Source: Bacteroidota bacterium (GTDB taxonomy: Bacteria > Bacteroidota > Bacteroidia > Chitinophagales > JADIYW01). From it: a stretch of DNA of 64,000 nt. Each line of letters starts with the position of its first letter. Within the stretch, counting starts at the first letter, position 1. Shown in pieces: positions 17,694 to 27,103 of this stretch. The position numbers and the translations under genes are program-made. The DNA lies in the NCBI GenBank assembly GCA_016705125.1, contig JADIYW010000011.1, positions 60,182 through 124,181 of the forward strand, in the 5' to 3' direction. The notes under the pieces were generated by a model. It was not told the origin of the DNA. It made no database searches and worked only from the letters and a program-made list of their open reading frames with translations.

Positions 17694-17831
17694 ACAAAAA
17701 ATAAAATTAGACTATAATTATTTATTTTTTATTTGAGGCATTTTTTGCCTACAATTTTTTTTTTAAGTCCTTTGTTATTGTTAATTAATCTTTAACTCAA
17801 AGAATATCTTTTGGATAAATAAAATCCTTTG

Positions 17832-17839
17832 TACCTTTG
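17832..17839 (+). promoter_or_regulatory. -7 element of the tRNA-Ser promoter
   Basis: TACCTTTG ends 5 bases before the mature tRNA-Ser 5' end. A TTTTGG at about 17809-17814 may be the -33 element. This gives the template for reading other promoters in the window. Confidence 0.7.
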
Positions 17840-17844
17840 CCCTC

Positions 17845-17932
17845 GGAGAAATGGCAGAGTGGTCGATTGCGACTGTCTTGAAAACAGTTGACTGTAACAG
17901 GTCCGGGGGTTCGAATCCCTCTTTCTCCGCCA
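17845..17932 (+). tRNA. tRNA-Ser (UGA)
   Basis: Acceptor stem GGAGAAA (17845-17851) pairs with TTTCTCC (17922-17928), discriminator G, and an encoded CCA (17930-17932). Anticodon stem ACTGT/ACAGT with loop CTTGAAA gives anticodon TGA. A long variable arm and the T loop GGTTCGAATCC are present, as in class II serine tRNAs. Confidence 0.97.
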
Positions 17933-17940
17933 ACAACTAA

Positions 17941-17977
17941 AGTCCTTTGAGTCGAAAGATTTAAAGGGCTTTTTTTA
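17941..17977 (+). terminator. Terminator of tRNA-Ser
   Basis: AGTCCTTT (17941-17948) pairs with AAAGGGCT (17963-17970), with one G-U pair, followed by a run of seven T. The rest of the gap to purB (17978-18111) holds nothing I can recognise. Confidence 0.75.
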
Positions 17978-18111
17978 TTGTTTGATTAATTCGTAATTAT
18001 TGGGCAAAAGAATGAGGGTAATGGGTGTTTTTATCCATTTTATAATTTTTTCTAGGTCTATTTAAAGGTGTTTCAATAACCCAAAATGCAGTAAATTTTT
18101 ACGAAAAAAAA

Positions 18112-19452
18112 CTAAGCCAATCCAGTATAATTATCTGGAGTAATGGTTTTTAATTCTTGTTTTACCGTTTCTGAAACATTTAAATTGTCAATAAAATCAT
18201 GAATAGTTGATTTAGTAATTGCTTCATTCTTGCGCGTTAAATCTTTTAAAGCTTCATAAGGTTTTTCAAAACCCTCTCTTCTCAAAATGGTTTGAATTCC
18301 TTCCGCTACAATCATCCAATTTGAATCTAGGTCTGCTTTAATAGCGGTTTCATTTACAATTAACTTATCAATTCCTTTAAAAATGGAATCAAGTGCTATT
18401 AGTGTATGACCAAATGGCACTCCAATATTTCGTAAAACAGTAGAATCCGTTAAATCGCGTTGAAGCCTTGAAACGGGAAGTTTTTCGGCAAGATGATGAA
18501 ATAATGCATTTGCCAAACCCAAATTGCCTTCAGCATTTTCAAAATCTATTGGATTCACTTTATGGGGCATCGCCGAAGATCCAATTTCGCCTGCTTTTAA
18601 TTTTTGTTTAAAATAATTCATCGATACATACGTCCAAATATCTCGGCAAAAATCAATTAATATCGTGTTGATTCTTCCATAGTTTTGAAAAAGAGCAGCC
18701 ATATTATCATAATGCTCAATTTGTGTGGTGGTTTGCGATCTTTCTAATCCCAAAATGCCATTTACAAATTCATTGCCAAATGCAGGCCAATTTACCTGTG
18801 GATAGGCAATAAGGTGAGCATTAAAATTTCCTGTTGCTCCTCCAAATTTTGCAGAAAAAGGAATGGTTTCTAACAAGCTAAGTTGTTTGCCAATTCTTTC
18901 CCAAAAAACTTTTATCTCCTTTCCTAATTTTGTCGGTGAAGCTGGTTGTCCGTGCGTATGCGCTAAAAGAGAAATTTCTTTCGTTTCATCCGAAAATTTT
19001 GCAAGCATTTCTTGAAGCTGAACGAATTTTTCTGTCAATACTTCATTCACAAATTCTTTCAACGACAAAGGGATGGCTGTATTATTTATATCTTGAGACG
19101 TTAATCCGAAATGAATAAACTCTAATTTGTCATTTAAGGCAGGCAGGTTTATTTTTTCTTTTATAAAATATTCAACTGCTTTTACGTCGTGATTGGTCGT
19201 CTTTTCAATCTCTTTTACCCTTAATGCATCCGTTTCATTAAAGTTTAGATAAAGATTTTGAAGTTCTGTAAGTTCATCTTGCTTTAATTTTCCAATTGTA
19301 GCAATGTTTTTGGATAGAAAAATAAAATATTCTATTTCTACTCTTATTCTATATTTAATAAGCGCAAATTCGGAAAAATAATTTCCTAAAACTGCTGTTT
19401 TGGGCTTGTAGCGACCATCGATAGGGGATATTGAAAAAATTGAATCAGACAT
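18112..19452 (-). CDS. purB: Adenylosuccinate lyase
   Basis: 446 residues from the ATG at 19452 (MSDSIFSISPIDGRYKPKTA). It cleaves adenylosuccinate to AMP and SAICAR to AICAR, both releasing fumarate. Family marks: the SPIDGRY start, TTNHDVKAVEYFIKE, the LTSQDINNTAIPL helix, AHTHGQPASPTKLGKE with the catalytic His, and the flexible signature loop GEIGSSAMPHKVNPIDFENAEG carrying the catalytic Ser. An upstream ATG at 19470 lies inside the promoter element and is not used. A stand-alone gene. Confidence 0.96.
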   Translation of the reverse strand: MSDSIFSISPIDGRYKPKTAVLGNYFSEFALIKYRIRVEIEYFIFLSKNIATIGKLKQDELTELQNLYLNFNETDALRVKEIEKTTNHDVKAVEYFIKEKINLPALNDKLEFIHFGLTSQDINNTAIPLSLKEFVNEVLTEKFVQLQEMLAKFSDETKEISLLAHTHGQPASPTKLGKEIKVFWERIGKQLSLLETIPFSAKFGGATGNFNAHLIAYPQVNWPAFGNEFVNGILGLERSQTTTQIEHYDNMAALFQNYGRINTILIDFCRDIWTYVSMNYFKQKLKAGEIGSSAMPHKVNPIDFENAEGNLGLANALFHHLAEKLPVSRLQRDLTDSTVLRNIGVPFGHTLIALDSIFKGIDKLIVNETAIKADLDSNWMIVAEGIQTILRREGFEKPYEALKDLTRKNEAITKSTIHDFIDNLNVSETVKQELKTITPDNYTGLA

Positions 19453-19467
19453 GGAATGATATTTGCG

Positions 19468-19475
19468 CAAAAATA
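19468..19475 (-). promoter_or_regulatory. -7 element of the purB promoter
   Basis: Minus-strand TATTTTTG, 15 bases before the ATG at 19452. It overlaps the longer reading-frame start at 19470, so it fixes the start codon. Confidence 0.55.
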
Positions 19476-19594
19476 AAATATCCTAGCTAACAAAACGACT
19501 GATTTTGCTTTTATATGCGAAAAATTGGTATAAATTTGATTTTTAGGCATAAAAGAATTTTATTTGCAGACAAATTAACATTCACAAATCGAAA

Positions 19595-21958
19595 ATGGCA
19601 AAAAATTTACTAATTGTTGAGTCACCAGCAAAAGCAAAAACTATTGAGAAAATACTTGGAACTGACTTCTCGGTAAAATCATGCTTCGGACATATTAGAG
19701 ATTTGCCTAAAAAGGGGATGGGAATTGATATAGAAAATGGCTTTATGCCAAATTATGAAATATCGCCCGATAAAAAAGATATAGTAAAGGAGTTGCAAAA
19801 ATTGGCAAAGGATGCTGAGGTGTGGTTAGCAACGGACGAGGACCGAGAAGGAGAAGCTATTTCATGGCATCTTTGTGAGGTTTTAGGTCTTGACTCAAAA
19901 AAGACAAAAAGAATCGTTTTTAATGAAATAACAGAATCAGCTATTAAAAATGCTGTTCAGAAACCCCGCCTTTTAAATGAAAATTTGGTAAATGCTCAGC
20001 AAGCACGCCGAATTTTAGATAGGTTAGTAGGGTTTGAATTAAGTCCTGTATTATGGAAAAAACTAAATCGACCTACACTAAGTGCTGGTAGGGTACAATC
20101 GGTAGCGGTGCGTTTGGTAGCTGAAAGAGAAAGGGAAATAAATGCTTTTAAAAGCGATTTTCAATACAAAACTTCTGGCGTTTTTACTGTAAAAGACAAT
20201 GGAAAAGATAAAAGCTTTAGAGCTGATTTAAATGAAAAATTTGATAAGGTAGAGCAAGCAGAGACCTTTGTAAATGCATGTAAAGGAGCAATATATACTG
20301 TTAATAATATTCAAGTTAAGCCAGCTTTTCGTTCGCCAGCTGCTCCGTTTACCACTTCTACTTTACAGCAAGAAGCATCTAGGAAATTAGGATTTTCGGT
20401 TAAAAAAACGATGATGGTTGCCCAGAAATTGTATGAGTCTGGAAAAATTACATATATGAGAACCGACTCGCCAAATCTTTCTGAATTGGCAATTAATACC
20501 ATTAGAAGTTTAGTTACAGAAAAATATGGCGTTGGTTTTTCTAATCCAAAACAGTATGCCTCTAAAAATGCATCTGCACAAGAAGCCCACGAAGCCATCA
20601 GACCTTCGTATGTTCAAAATGAAACAGTAGATGGGCCAAATGATGAGGTAAGGTTGTATGATTTAATTTGGAAAAGAACGGTAGCTTCTCAAATGAGTAA
20701 TGCCAAGTTGGAAAAAACAATTGTAAATATTGGTATTTCAACTCGCTCGGAAGAATTTGTTGCTGAAGGGGAAGTAATAAAATTCGAGGGATTTTTAAAA
20801 GTTTACCTAGAATCGAATGATGATGAAAATGATGAAGACGAAGAAACAGGTATTTTGCCTTCATTTGCAATAGGTCAAAATCCAAATAATATTTCCATTA
20901 CAGCAACTCAGAAATTTTCAAAACCTCCGGGACGATTTACAGAAGCAAGTTTGGTTAAAAAACTAGAAGAATTAGGTATTGGCCGCCCTTCTACTTTTGC
21001 ACCAACAATTAGTACCATCATTGATAGAGGATACGTAGAAAGAGGACAACGGGAAGGGCAATTTAGGGCTTATGTACAAATTGTATTGAAAGGAAATGAT
21101 ATTAGCAAAAATACGTTGCAAGAAACAACGGGAGCGGTAAAGGGTCAGTTAATTCCAACAGATATTGGACTTTTGGTAAATGATTTTTTGACCGACCAAT
21201 TCAAGGAAGTACTTAATTATAGCTTTACTGCTAATATTGAAAAAGAATTTGATACCATTGCAAGTGGCAATTTAGAATGGGGAAAAATGTTGGCAGGATT
21301 TTACAAGCCATTCCATGAGGAAGTTGAAAAAAGTATCAATAATAAAGAAAGAGTAACTGGAGAAAGAGCATTAGGAACAGATCCCAAAACGGGTAAAAAC
21401 ATGATTGCTCGTATGGGAAAATTTGGACCTATGATTCAAATTGGAGACTCAGAGGGCGACGAAAAACCCACTTATGCTAAATTAATGCCTGGTCAGAGTA
21501 TCGAGACCATTACACATGAGGAGGCAATAAAATTATTCGACCTGCCAAGAGTAGTAGGCGTTTTTGAAGAAAAGGAAATAAAAGCAAATAATGGTCGTTT
21601 TGGTCCTTATGTTCAACATGGAAGTTTATTTGTTTCCCTTAAAAAGGAAGACAATGTGTTGACCGTAACAGAAGAAAGAGCCATAGAATTAATTCAAGAA
21701 AAGAGAATTGCCGATATAAATAAATTTATTCAAGAATTTCCCGAACAAGGTATTCAAGTATTAAATGGACGTTTTGGCCCTTATTTGAAACAAGGGAAAA
21801 ATAATTTCAAAATTCCAAAAGGAAGAGATCCGAAAATCCTTACACTTGAAGAGTGTCTAGAATTAATTGCTTCGGGTGGAAAAGATGCGCCAAAAAAAGG
21901 AGCTCCCGCAAAAAGGAGCGCTCCAGCCAAGAAGAAAGCACCGGTCAAAAAAAAGTAG
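19595..21958 (+). CDS. topA: DNA topoisomerase I
   Basis: 787-residue type IA topoisomerase that relaxes negative supercoils. Toprim domain at the N-terminus (LIVESPAKAKTIEKILG, and DEDREGEAISWHL with the metal aspartates). Catalytic tyrosine near residue 287 in GKITYMRTDSPNLS. The GIGRPSTFAPTISTI motif follows near 465. The C-terminal half has repeated glycine-aromatic modules (NNGRFGPYVQHGSLF, NGRFGPYLKQGKNNF) in place of four-cysteine zinc fingers, and a lysine/alanine/proline tail (PAKRSAPAKKKAPVKKK) that probably binds DNA. Confidence 0.97.
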   Translation: MAKNLLIVESPAKAKTIEKILGTDFSVKSCFGHIRDLPKKGMGIDIENGFMPNYEISPDKKDIVKELQKLAKDAEVWLATDEDREGEAISWHLCEVLGLDSKKTKRIVFNEITESAIKNAVQKPRLLNENLVNAQQARRILDRLVGFELSPVLWKKLNRPTLSAGRVQSVAVRLVAEREREINAFKSDFQYKTSGVFTVKDNGKDKSFRADLNEKFDKVEQAETFVNACKGAIYTVNNIQVKPAFRSPAAPFTTSTLQQEASRKLGFSVKKTMMVAQKLYESGKITYMRTDSPNLSELAINTIRSLVTEKYGVGFSNPKQYASKNASAQEAHEAIRPSYVQNETVDGPNDEVRLYDLIWKRTVASQMSNAKLEKTIVNIGISTRSEEFVAEGEVIKFEGFLKVYLESNDDENDEDEETGILPSFAIGQNPNNISITATQKFSKPPGRFTEASLVKKLEELGIGRPSTFAPTISTIIDRGYVERGQREGQFRAYVQIVLKGNDISKNTLQETTGAVKGQLIPTDIGLLVNDFLTDQFKEVLNYSFTANIEKEFDTIASGNLEWGKMLAGFYKPFHEEVEKSINNKERVTGERALGTDPKTGKNMIARMGKFGPMIQIGDSEGDEKPTYAKLMPGQSIETITHEEAIKLFDLPRVVGVFEEKEIKANNGRFGPYVQHGSLFVSLKKEDNVLTVTEERAIELIQEKRIADINKFIQEFPEQGIQVLNGRFGPYLKQGKNNFKIPKGRDPKILTLEECLELIASGGKDAPKKGAPAKRSAPAKKKAPVKKK

Positions 21959-21969
21959 ATTAAACTTTT

Positions 21970-22025
21970 TTAGGGTATAATAATCAAGACTATTTTTTAG
22001 TTCAATTATTTTATCCCTTTTTGTA
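21970..22025 (+). terminator. Possible topA terminator
   Basis: AGGGTATAATAAT around 21971-21983 can pair imperfectly with ATTATTTTATCCCT around 22007-22020, followed by a short T run. Pairing is interrupted, so this is tentative. Confidence 0.3.
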
Positions 22026-22069
22026 ATATAAGTGGATAACTAAGTTTGTGCTTTTTTATTTTTCTTTCA

Positions 22070-22077
22070 TAAATTTG
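22070..22077 (+). promoter_or_regulatory. -7 element upstream of the SirB1-like gene
   Basis: TAAATTTG with TTTG at 22045-22048 as -33 element, 21 bases between them. The ATG at 22104 follows 26 bases later. Confidence 0.55.
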
Positions 22078-22103
22078 TACAAAAAGGGTGTAAATTATAT
22101 TCA

Positions 22104-22982
22104 ATGCCACTTAGTTTAAATGAAATAAATGCTTTAGTAAGTTTACTTGATGATGACGACCAAGAAGTTTTTCAATTGGTTAGTAATCAATTAGGTAGTT
22201 TAGGTGTTGATGGAATTCCCGTTTTAGAGGCGGCATGGGAACATATTGGAGAGCCAATAATTCAAGAAAAAATTGAAGATATTATTCAAAAAATTCAATT
22301 CGATAATTTAAAAGATTTATTAAATATTTGGATAAAAAGTGGTGGCGAAAATCTATTGGATGGGGTCATTTTAGTAGCTAAATTCCAATATCCTGAGTTG
22401 GATGAAAGTAAAATTATAACCCAAATAGATAAAATCATTCAAAGTGTTTGGATTGAATTAAATAATGGTTTGACACCACTTGAAGAAGTAAGGGTAATAA
22501 ATCATGTTTTTTTTAATTTATTAGCTTTTCATGGTGATTTGGAGCATCCATTTGAACCAAATAATGGGTATATTAACTTGGTTTTGGATTCAAAAAAAGG
22601 CAATTCGTTGATACTTGGAATAATTTATTCATTGGTGGCGAAGCAATTAAATATTCCGATTTATGGTGTAAATCTTCCATATCATTTTATTTTAGCTTAT
22701 TCTCCAATTGATTTGGCACAAAATGAGTTGGGAGAAATTGATATTCAGGAAAAAATTTTATTCTATATAAATCCTTTAAACAAGGGATTGGTGTTTTCAA
22801 GAGCAGAAATAAGTAGCTATTTGGAAAGGTCGAATATCAAAAGTCAGGAGAAATATTTTAATCCTTCCTCAAATTTGGAAATCGTTAAAGCATTGATTTA
22901 TAATCAAATGAATGGTTATGACCAAAAAGGACAAAAGGAGAAAGGGAAGAAATGGCAAGTATTATACAAGCTTTTTGATTGA
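22104..22982 (+). CDS. SirB1-like transglutaminase-fold protein
   Basis: 292 residues. Residues 1-70 look like one or two HEAT-type helical repeats (LDDDDQEVFQLVSNQLGSLG). The centre has the SirB1/transglutaminase core-2 pattern: VRVINHVFFN, a segment FEPNNGYINLVLDSKKGNSL near 148-167, then LGIIYSLVAKQLNIPIYGVN and LPYHFILAY. The normal Cys of an active transglutaminase is replaced (KKGNSLIL), as in many SirB1 proteins, so catalysis is doubtful. The role is unknown. Confidence 0.75.
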   Translation: MPLSLNEINALVSLLDDDDQEVFQLVSNQLGSLGVDGIPVLEAAWEHIGEPIIQEKIEDIIQKIQFDNLKDLLNIWIKSGGENLLDGVILVAKFQYPELDESKIITQIDKIIQSVWIELNNGLTPLEEVRVINHVFFNLLAFHGDLEHPFEPNNGYINLVLDSKKGNSLILGIIYSLVAKQLNIPIYGVNLPYHFILAYSPIDLAQNELGEIDIQEKILFYINPLNKGLVFSRAEISSYLERSNIKSQEKYFNPSSNLEIVKALIYNQMNGYDQKGQKEKGKKWQVLYKLFD

Positions 22983-23085
22983 TAGTATTTTTTGTTAATT
23001 TCCTATCTTTTTTCTATTATAGTCTACTCATTATCAATAGTTTTTCTGTTAATCTTTTTTCACCTAAACTGTCAAAAATAAATCT

Positions 23086-23093
23086 TATTTTTG
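23086..23093 (+). promoter_or_regulatory. -7 element of the rseP promoter
   Basis: TATTTTTG, 22 bases before the ATG at 23116. Confidence 0.5.
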
Positions 23094-23115
23094 CCTCCTT
23101 AATTATAGCATTTTT

Positions 23116-24453
23116 ATGGGTATTCAAATAGCACAATTATTTCTTAGTCTATCAATATTGATTGTTTTACACGAAGGTGGTCATTATTGGGCAGCTCGTT
23201 GGTTTAAAATTAGGGTTGAAAAATTTTATTTGTTTTTTGATGCTGGTTTTGCACTATTTAAAAAGAAAATTGGTGAAACGGAGTACGGAATTGGTTGGCT
23301 TCCATTAGGTGGCTATGTGAAGATAGCTGGTATGATGGATGAAAGCATGGATAAGGAACAAATGAATGCCGAACCACAACCATGGGAATTTAGATCAAAA
23401 CCTACTTGGCAACGATTGATTGTAATGATAGGTGGTGTTACTGTTAATTTGATTTTGGCAATTTTAATATTTTCTTGTTTAAAATACAAGTATGGCGAAG
23501 CCTATTTGCCGCCACAAAATGCAAAATATGGCATTGCAGTAGTAGATAGTTTGGGTTATGAGTTGGGGTTGAAGGATGGAGATATGATAGAAAGTATTGG
23601 AGCGGCTCCACTGGAAGATATTGAAGATTTTAATAAAATTTTGATTTTAGAACAACCAGAAAGTTTTAAAGTAAAAAGAAATGGTGAGGTGTTGGAGTTA
23701 AAAATACCGAAGGATTTTGTTAATAAAGTGGTTAAAAAGCAGGCTCCTTTAATGACAATAAGGTTTCCTGCAATGGCAGATACAGTTTTAAAAGGTGGAG
23801 CCGCTGATAAGGCTGGTTTATTAAAAAATGACCAACCATTAACTGTTAATGGGCAGCCAGCTTTTTATTTTAATGAAATTGTAACACAATTAAATGAAAA
23901 TAAAGGCAAAAAAATAGATTTAAAAGTACTTAGGGGCAATGATACCATTGGTTTGAATCCAGTGGTTACTAGTGAGGGTAAAATTGGATTTGGGCCTCAA
24001 TCTTTGGATAAAATATTTGAATTAAAAACCATAAAATACAATTTCATTACAGCCATTCCAGCAGGTACTCGTGCGACTTTTGAAACTATTTCAAATCAAT
24101 TAGAACATTTTGCATTATTAATAGCAGGTAAGTTAAAAGCCAAAGATTCTTTGGGTGGCTTTGGTTCAATAGCTAAGATATTTCCAAATCAATGGGATTG
24201 GTATGCATTTTGGAAATTGACAGCAACCTTATCTGCAATTTTGGCATTTATGAATATTTTACCAATTCCGGCTTTGGATGGAGGGCATGTTTTGTTTCTG
24301 ATATATGAAATGATATTTAGGAGAGCACCAAATGAAAAATTTCTTATTTATGCGCAAGTAGCTGGAATGGTTTTTCTTTTAGGCTTTACTTTATATGTAA
24401 ATGGATTAGATGTTTTAAGAGCAGAATGGTTTAAAGAATTATTCGCAAAATAA
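23116..24453 (+). CDS. rseP: RIP metalloprotease RseP (site-2 protease)
   Basis: 445-residue intramembrane zinc protease. The first helix carries HEGGH at residues 19-23 (zinc ligands and catalytic Glu). A conserved LPLGGYVKIAGM follows. Two PDZ-like regions sit in the middle (about 130-200 and 210-290, with KGGAADKAGLLKNDQPLTVN). The third zinc ligand lies in the late helix motif PIPALDGGHVLFL near residue 387. The family trims anti-sigma factors and signal peptide remnants in the membrane. No sigma factor gene is adjacent. Confidence 0.94.
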   Translation: MGIQIAQLFLSLSILIVLHEGGHYWAARWFKIRVEKFYLFFDAGFALFKKKIGETEYGIGWLPLGGYVKIAGMMDESMDKEQMNAEPQPWEFRSKPTWQRLIVMIGGVTVNLILAILIFSCLKYKYGEAYLPPQNAKYGIAVVDSLGYELGLKDGDMIESIGAAPLEDIEDFNKILILEQPESFKVKRNGEVLELKIPKDFVNKVVKKQAPLMTIRFPAMADTVLKGGAADKAGLLKNDQPLTVNGQPAFYFNEIVTQLNENKGKKIDLKVLRGNDTIGLNPVVTSEGKIGFGPQSLDKIFELKTIKYNFITAIPAGTRATFETISNQLEHFALLIAGKLKAKDSLGGFGSIAKIFPNQWDWYAFWKLTATLSAILAFMNILPIPALDGGHVLFLIYEMIFRRAPNEKFLIYAQVAGMVFLLGFTLYVNGLDVLRAEWFKELFAK

Positions 24454-24488
24454 ATGTATAAATGATTTGCAAAAGAATAAAAAAAGTG

Positions 24489-24496
24489 TACTTTTG
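24489..24496 (+). promoter_or_regulatory. -7 element of the tRNA-Leu(CAA) promoter
   Basis: TACTTTTG with a -33 TTG at 24467-24469, 19 bases between them. It starts a precursor about 35 bases upstream of the mature tRNA. Confidence 0.65.
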
Positions 24497-24536
24497 CTCT
24501 CTCGAAAAAAATAGTTCTTTCAAAATATATTGTGAT

Positions 24537-24616
24537 GCAGAAATGGCGGAATTGGTAGACGCGCACGACTCAAACTCGTGTACTTCGGTGTGTGGGTTCG
24601 ATTCCCACTTTCTGTA
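24537..24616 (+). tRNA. tRNA-Leu (CAA)
   Basis: Acceptor GCAGAAA (24537-24543) pairs with TTTCTGT (24609-24615), discriminator A at 24616, CCA not encoded. Anticodon stem CACGA/TCGTG with loop CTCAAAC gives anticodon CAA. A long variable arm (TACTTCGGTG region) and T loop GGTTCGATTCC are present. Confidence 0.96.
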
Positions 24617-24617
24617 C

Positions 24618-24660
24618 AAAGGCTTTAAGTTGTTTTTTAAATAGCTTAAAGCCTTTTTTT
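24618..24660 (+). terminator. Terminator after tRNA-Leu(CAA)
   Basis: Perfect 12-bp stem AAAGGCTTTAAG (24618-24629) with CTTAAAGCCTTT (24645-24656), then a T run. It ends at the ribF stop codon, which faces it on the other strand. Confidence 0.8.
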
Positions 24661-25597
24661 ATTTAAATGAAATAGATTTTAAAATGTTTTTACATTTTGA
24701 AACATCATCTTCAATTTGTTCAATTAAAGCTTCAACAGTTTCGTATTTTTCCTGGCCTCTTATTTTACTGTATAAAATAATTTTTATTGTTTCTCCATAA
24801 ATATTAAGGTTAAAATCTATGATAAAAACCTCAACAACTAGTTTTGGGCCAAAATCAAATGTTGGACGGACTCCAATACTTAAAGCACCATCGTATAATT
24901 TGTTATTTATTTCCACTTTTACGGCATATACACCAGCGGGAGGAATCAGTTTATGTTCATTTTCTATTTTAATATTTGCGGTTGGAAAGCCTATTTTTCG
25001 ACCCATTTTATCGCCATCCACTACAATCCCTTTAAGGGAAAATGGATGAACCAATAAGTTGTTGGCTTCAGTTATATCTCCATTTAGCAATGCTTTCCGA
25101 ACTTTTGTGGAACTAACTGCTATTTCTTCAATGGTTTGTTTTTCAATTTCTTCAACTACAAAACCATATTCAGGGCCCATTTTTTTTAATAGATGAATAT
25201 CACCTGTTCTGTTTTTTCCAAATTTATGGTCATAACCAATTACAATTATTTTAGGATTAAAATATTTTACAATCACTTCTTTTATATAATCAATGGCGTC
25301 CATCGATGCAAATTCTTTAGAAAATGGAAGCGCTACTATATGGTTTAATCCATAATTAGCAATAATATCTATTTTTTCATCAAAAGTGGTTATTAATTTG
25401 AGTGGTTCATTCGGATTTATTATAAAGCGAGGGTGAGGGTTGAAAGTCATTAAAATACTCTCTCCATTTATAGATTTAGCTAATTCAACTACTCTTTTTA
25501 TGATTTGTTGATGTCCATAATGCACACCATCATAAGTGCCTATAGTGAGTACAGCATTGGTGAAACTTGGTAAATTTGTATTGTTATGAACTAACAT
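24659..25597 (-). CDS. ribF: Bifunctional riboflavin kinase / FAD synthetase
   Basis: 312 residues making FMN and FAD from riboflavin. The N-terminal nucleotidyltransferase domain has GTYDGVHYGHQQII and TFNPHPR, with SSTKVRKALLNGD further on. The C-terminal flavokinase domain has GRKIGFPTANIK and the DGALSIGVRPTF segment. The first codons overlap the end of truB by 14 bases, which indicates translational coupling in the ftsX-DUF3098-uppP-truB-ribF operon. Confidence 0.96.
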   Translation of the reverse strand: MLVHNNTNLPSFTNAVLTIGTYDGVHYGHQQIIKRVVELAKSINGESILMTFNPHPRFIINPNEPLKLITTFDEKIDIIANYGLNHIVALPFSKEFASMDAIDYIKEVIVKYFNPKIIVIGYDHKFGKNRTGDIHLLKKMGPEYGFVVEEIEKQTIEEIAVSSTKVRKALLNGDITEANNLLVHPFSLKGIVVDGDKMGRKIGFPTANIKIENEHKLIPPAGVYAVKVEINNKLYDGALSIGVRPTFDFGPKLVVEVFIIDFNLNIYGETIKIILYSKIRGQEKYETVEALIEQIEDDVSKCKNILKSISFK

Positions 25598-26285
25598 TTT
25601 TATTGCCCTTTGATCTGATAAATGTAACTAATTCTTCAAAATCCCAAGCATCTTCAAGTTTATAATTACCAATTTTTGTTCTAACAAGACTATGTAAATG
25701 AGCGCCAACGCCCAGATTTGCACCCAAATCAAAAGCAAGACTTCTTATATAAGTGCCTTTACTACAATCCACTTTAAAAGAAACCAATGGTCCATTTATA
25801 TTTGTAATTTCAAATGCATGAATATTTATTTCTCTAGCCTCCATTTTTACATCTATTCCTTTTCTCGCTAAATCATATGCACGTTCTCCATCTACTTTAA
25901 GTGCGGAATAGATTGGTGGTGTCTGCATTATTTTTCCAATAAAATTTGGAATTTCCTTTAAAATATCTTCATTTGAAATATGTTCGATTGATTTTTCTTC
26001 TATAATTTCACCCTCTGCATCATAGCCAATTCGAGTTTGACCCAAATAAATTTCACCACTATACGATTTGTCTAAGCCAACAAAAGAGTCTATTTCTTTC
26101 GTTTTTTTTCCTGTACAAATTATCAATAAACCAGTAGCTCTTGGGTCGAGCGTACCAGCGTGACCAACTTTTAATTTGGAGCCAAAATGTTTGCCTAATA
26201 ATTTTCTAATTAAATAAACGACAAAAAAAGAAGTTTTGCCAAAAGGCTTATTGACTAAATAAACTGCATCCTTTTCTAGTTCCAT
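25584..26285 (-). CDS. truB: tRNA pseudouridine(55) synthase
   Basis: 233 residues making pseudouridine 55 in the T loop of tRNA. The catalytic Asp is in GHAGTLDPRATGLLIICTG near residue 47. KPFGKTSF opens the protein, and QTPPIYSALKVDGERAYDLAR is the second conserved block. It lacks the C-terminal PUA domain of the E. coli protein, which is common for short bacterial forms. It starts 2 bases after uppP. Confidence 0.95.
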   Translation of the reverse strand: MELEKDAVYLVNKPFGKTSFFVVYLIRKLLGKHFGSKLKVGHAGTLDPRATGLLIICTGKKTKEIDSFVGLDKSYSGEIYLGQTRIGYDAEGEIIEEKSIEHISNEDILKEIPNFIGKIMQTPPIYSALKVDGERAYDLARKGIDVKMEAREINIHAFEITNINGPLVSFKVDCSKGTYIRSLAFDLGANLGVGAHLHSLVRTKIGNYKLEDAWDFEELVTFIRSKGNKNVSS

Positions 26286-26287
26286 TG

Positions 26288-27103
26288 TTAAACTATAGCC
26301 AATTTAATACCTAAAAAATGCAATAGCAAAATGATACTGCCCACTATAATTCGGTAAATGCCAAAAACGAAAAAACCATTTTTAGTTAGGAAAGAAATAA
26401 AGGATTTGATAGCAATAAAAGCAACAATAAATGCAACCAAATTACCTACCAATAATAACGAAATATGATGTTGATCTATTGTGAAATTTGATTGGTATAA
26501 ATCTAACATTTTTTTGCAAGTGGCTGCAAACATAGTTGGAACGGCTAAGAAAAAGGAAAATTCTGCAGCTTGTTTCTTGTTTAGTTTTAAAGCGATACCG
26601 CCTAATATAGTAGCGGCAGACCGTGAAACACCAGGAATCATGGCTATAGTTTGAAAAAAACCTATTTTAAAAGCCTTTAAAAAAGAAATTTCTGTTTGTT
26701 CCTTTTCTTCTGACGAAATTATCCAATTATCTAATATTATAAATAGGAATCCGCCTATTATGAGTGTAATTGCTACAACTATTACATTTTCTAATAATTG
26801 ATCAATAATATCGGAAAGTAATAAACCAAAAACTGCAGCAGGAATAAATCCAACTAATAGCTTAGCGTAGAAAATTAATTTTTCTTTCCAGGCTCCATCT
26901 GTCGGTAAAAATTGTTTCCAATACAATAGTACCACAGATAAAATAGCTCCAAATTGTATCGCAACAGTAAAAATCTTTGTAAAGGGTTGGTCAGCAATAC
27001 CCATGATAGATGAGGCAATAATCATGTGACCAGTGCTTGAAATAGGCAAAAACTCTGTAATACCTTCTATAATCGCAAGTATTACAGCCTCCAAATAATT
27101 CAT
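26288..27103 (-). CDS. uppP: Undecaprenyl-diphosphatase
   Basis: 271-residue BacA-type integral membrane protein that recycles the undecaprenyl-pyrophosphate carrier of cell-wall synthesis. Motifs EGITEFLPISSTGHMI near the N-terminus and PGVSRSAATILGG near residue 157 form the active site. About eight hydrophobic segments are visible. It begins directly at the DUF3098 stop, with no spacer. Confidence 0.95.
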   Translation of the reverse strand: MNYLEAVILAIIEGITEFLPISSTGHMIIASSIMGIADQPFTKIFTVAIQFGAILSVVLLYWKQFLPTDGAWKEKLIFYAKLLVGFIPAAVFGLLLSDIIDQLLENVIVVAITLIIGGFLFIILDNWIISSEEKEQTEISFLKAFKIGFFQTIAMIPGVSRSAATILGGIALKLNKKQAAEFSFFLAVPTMFAATCKKMLDLYQSNFTIDQHHISLLLVGNLVAFIVAFIAIKSFISFLTKNGFFVFGIYRIIVGSIILLLHFLGIKLAIV

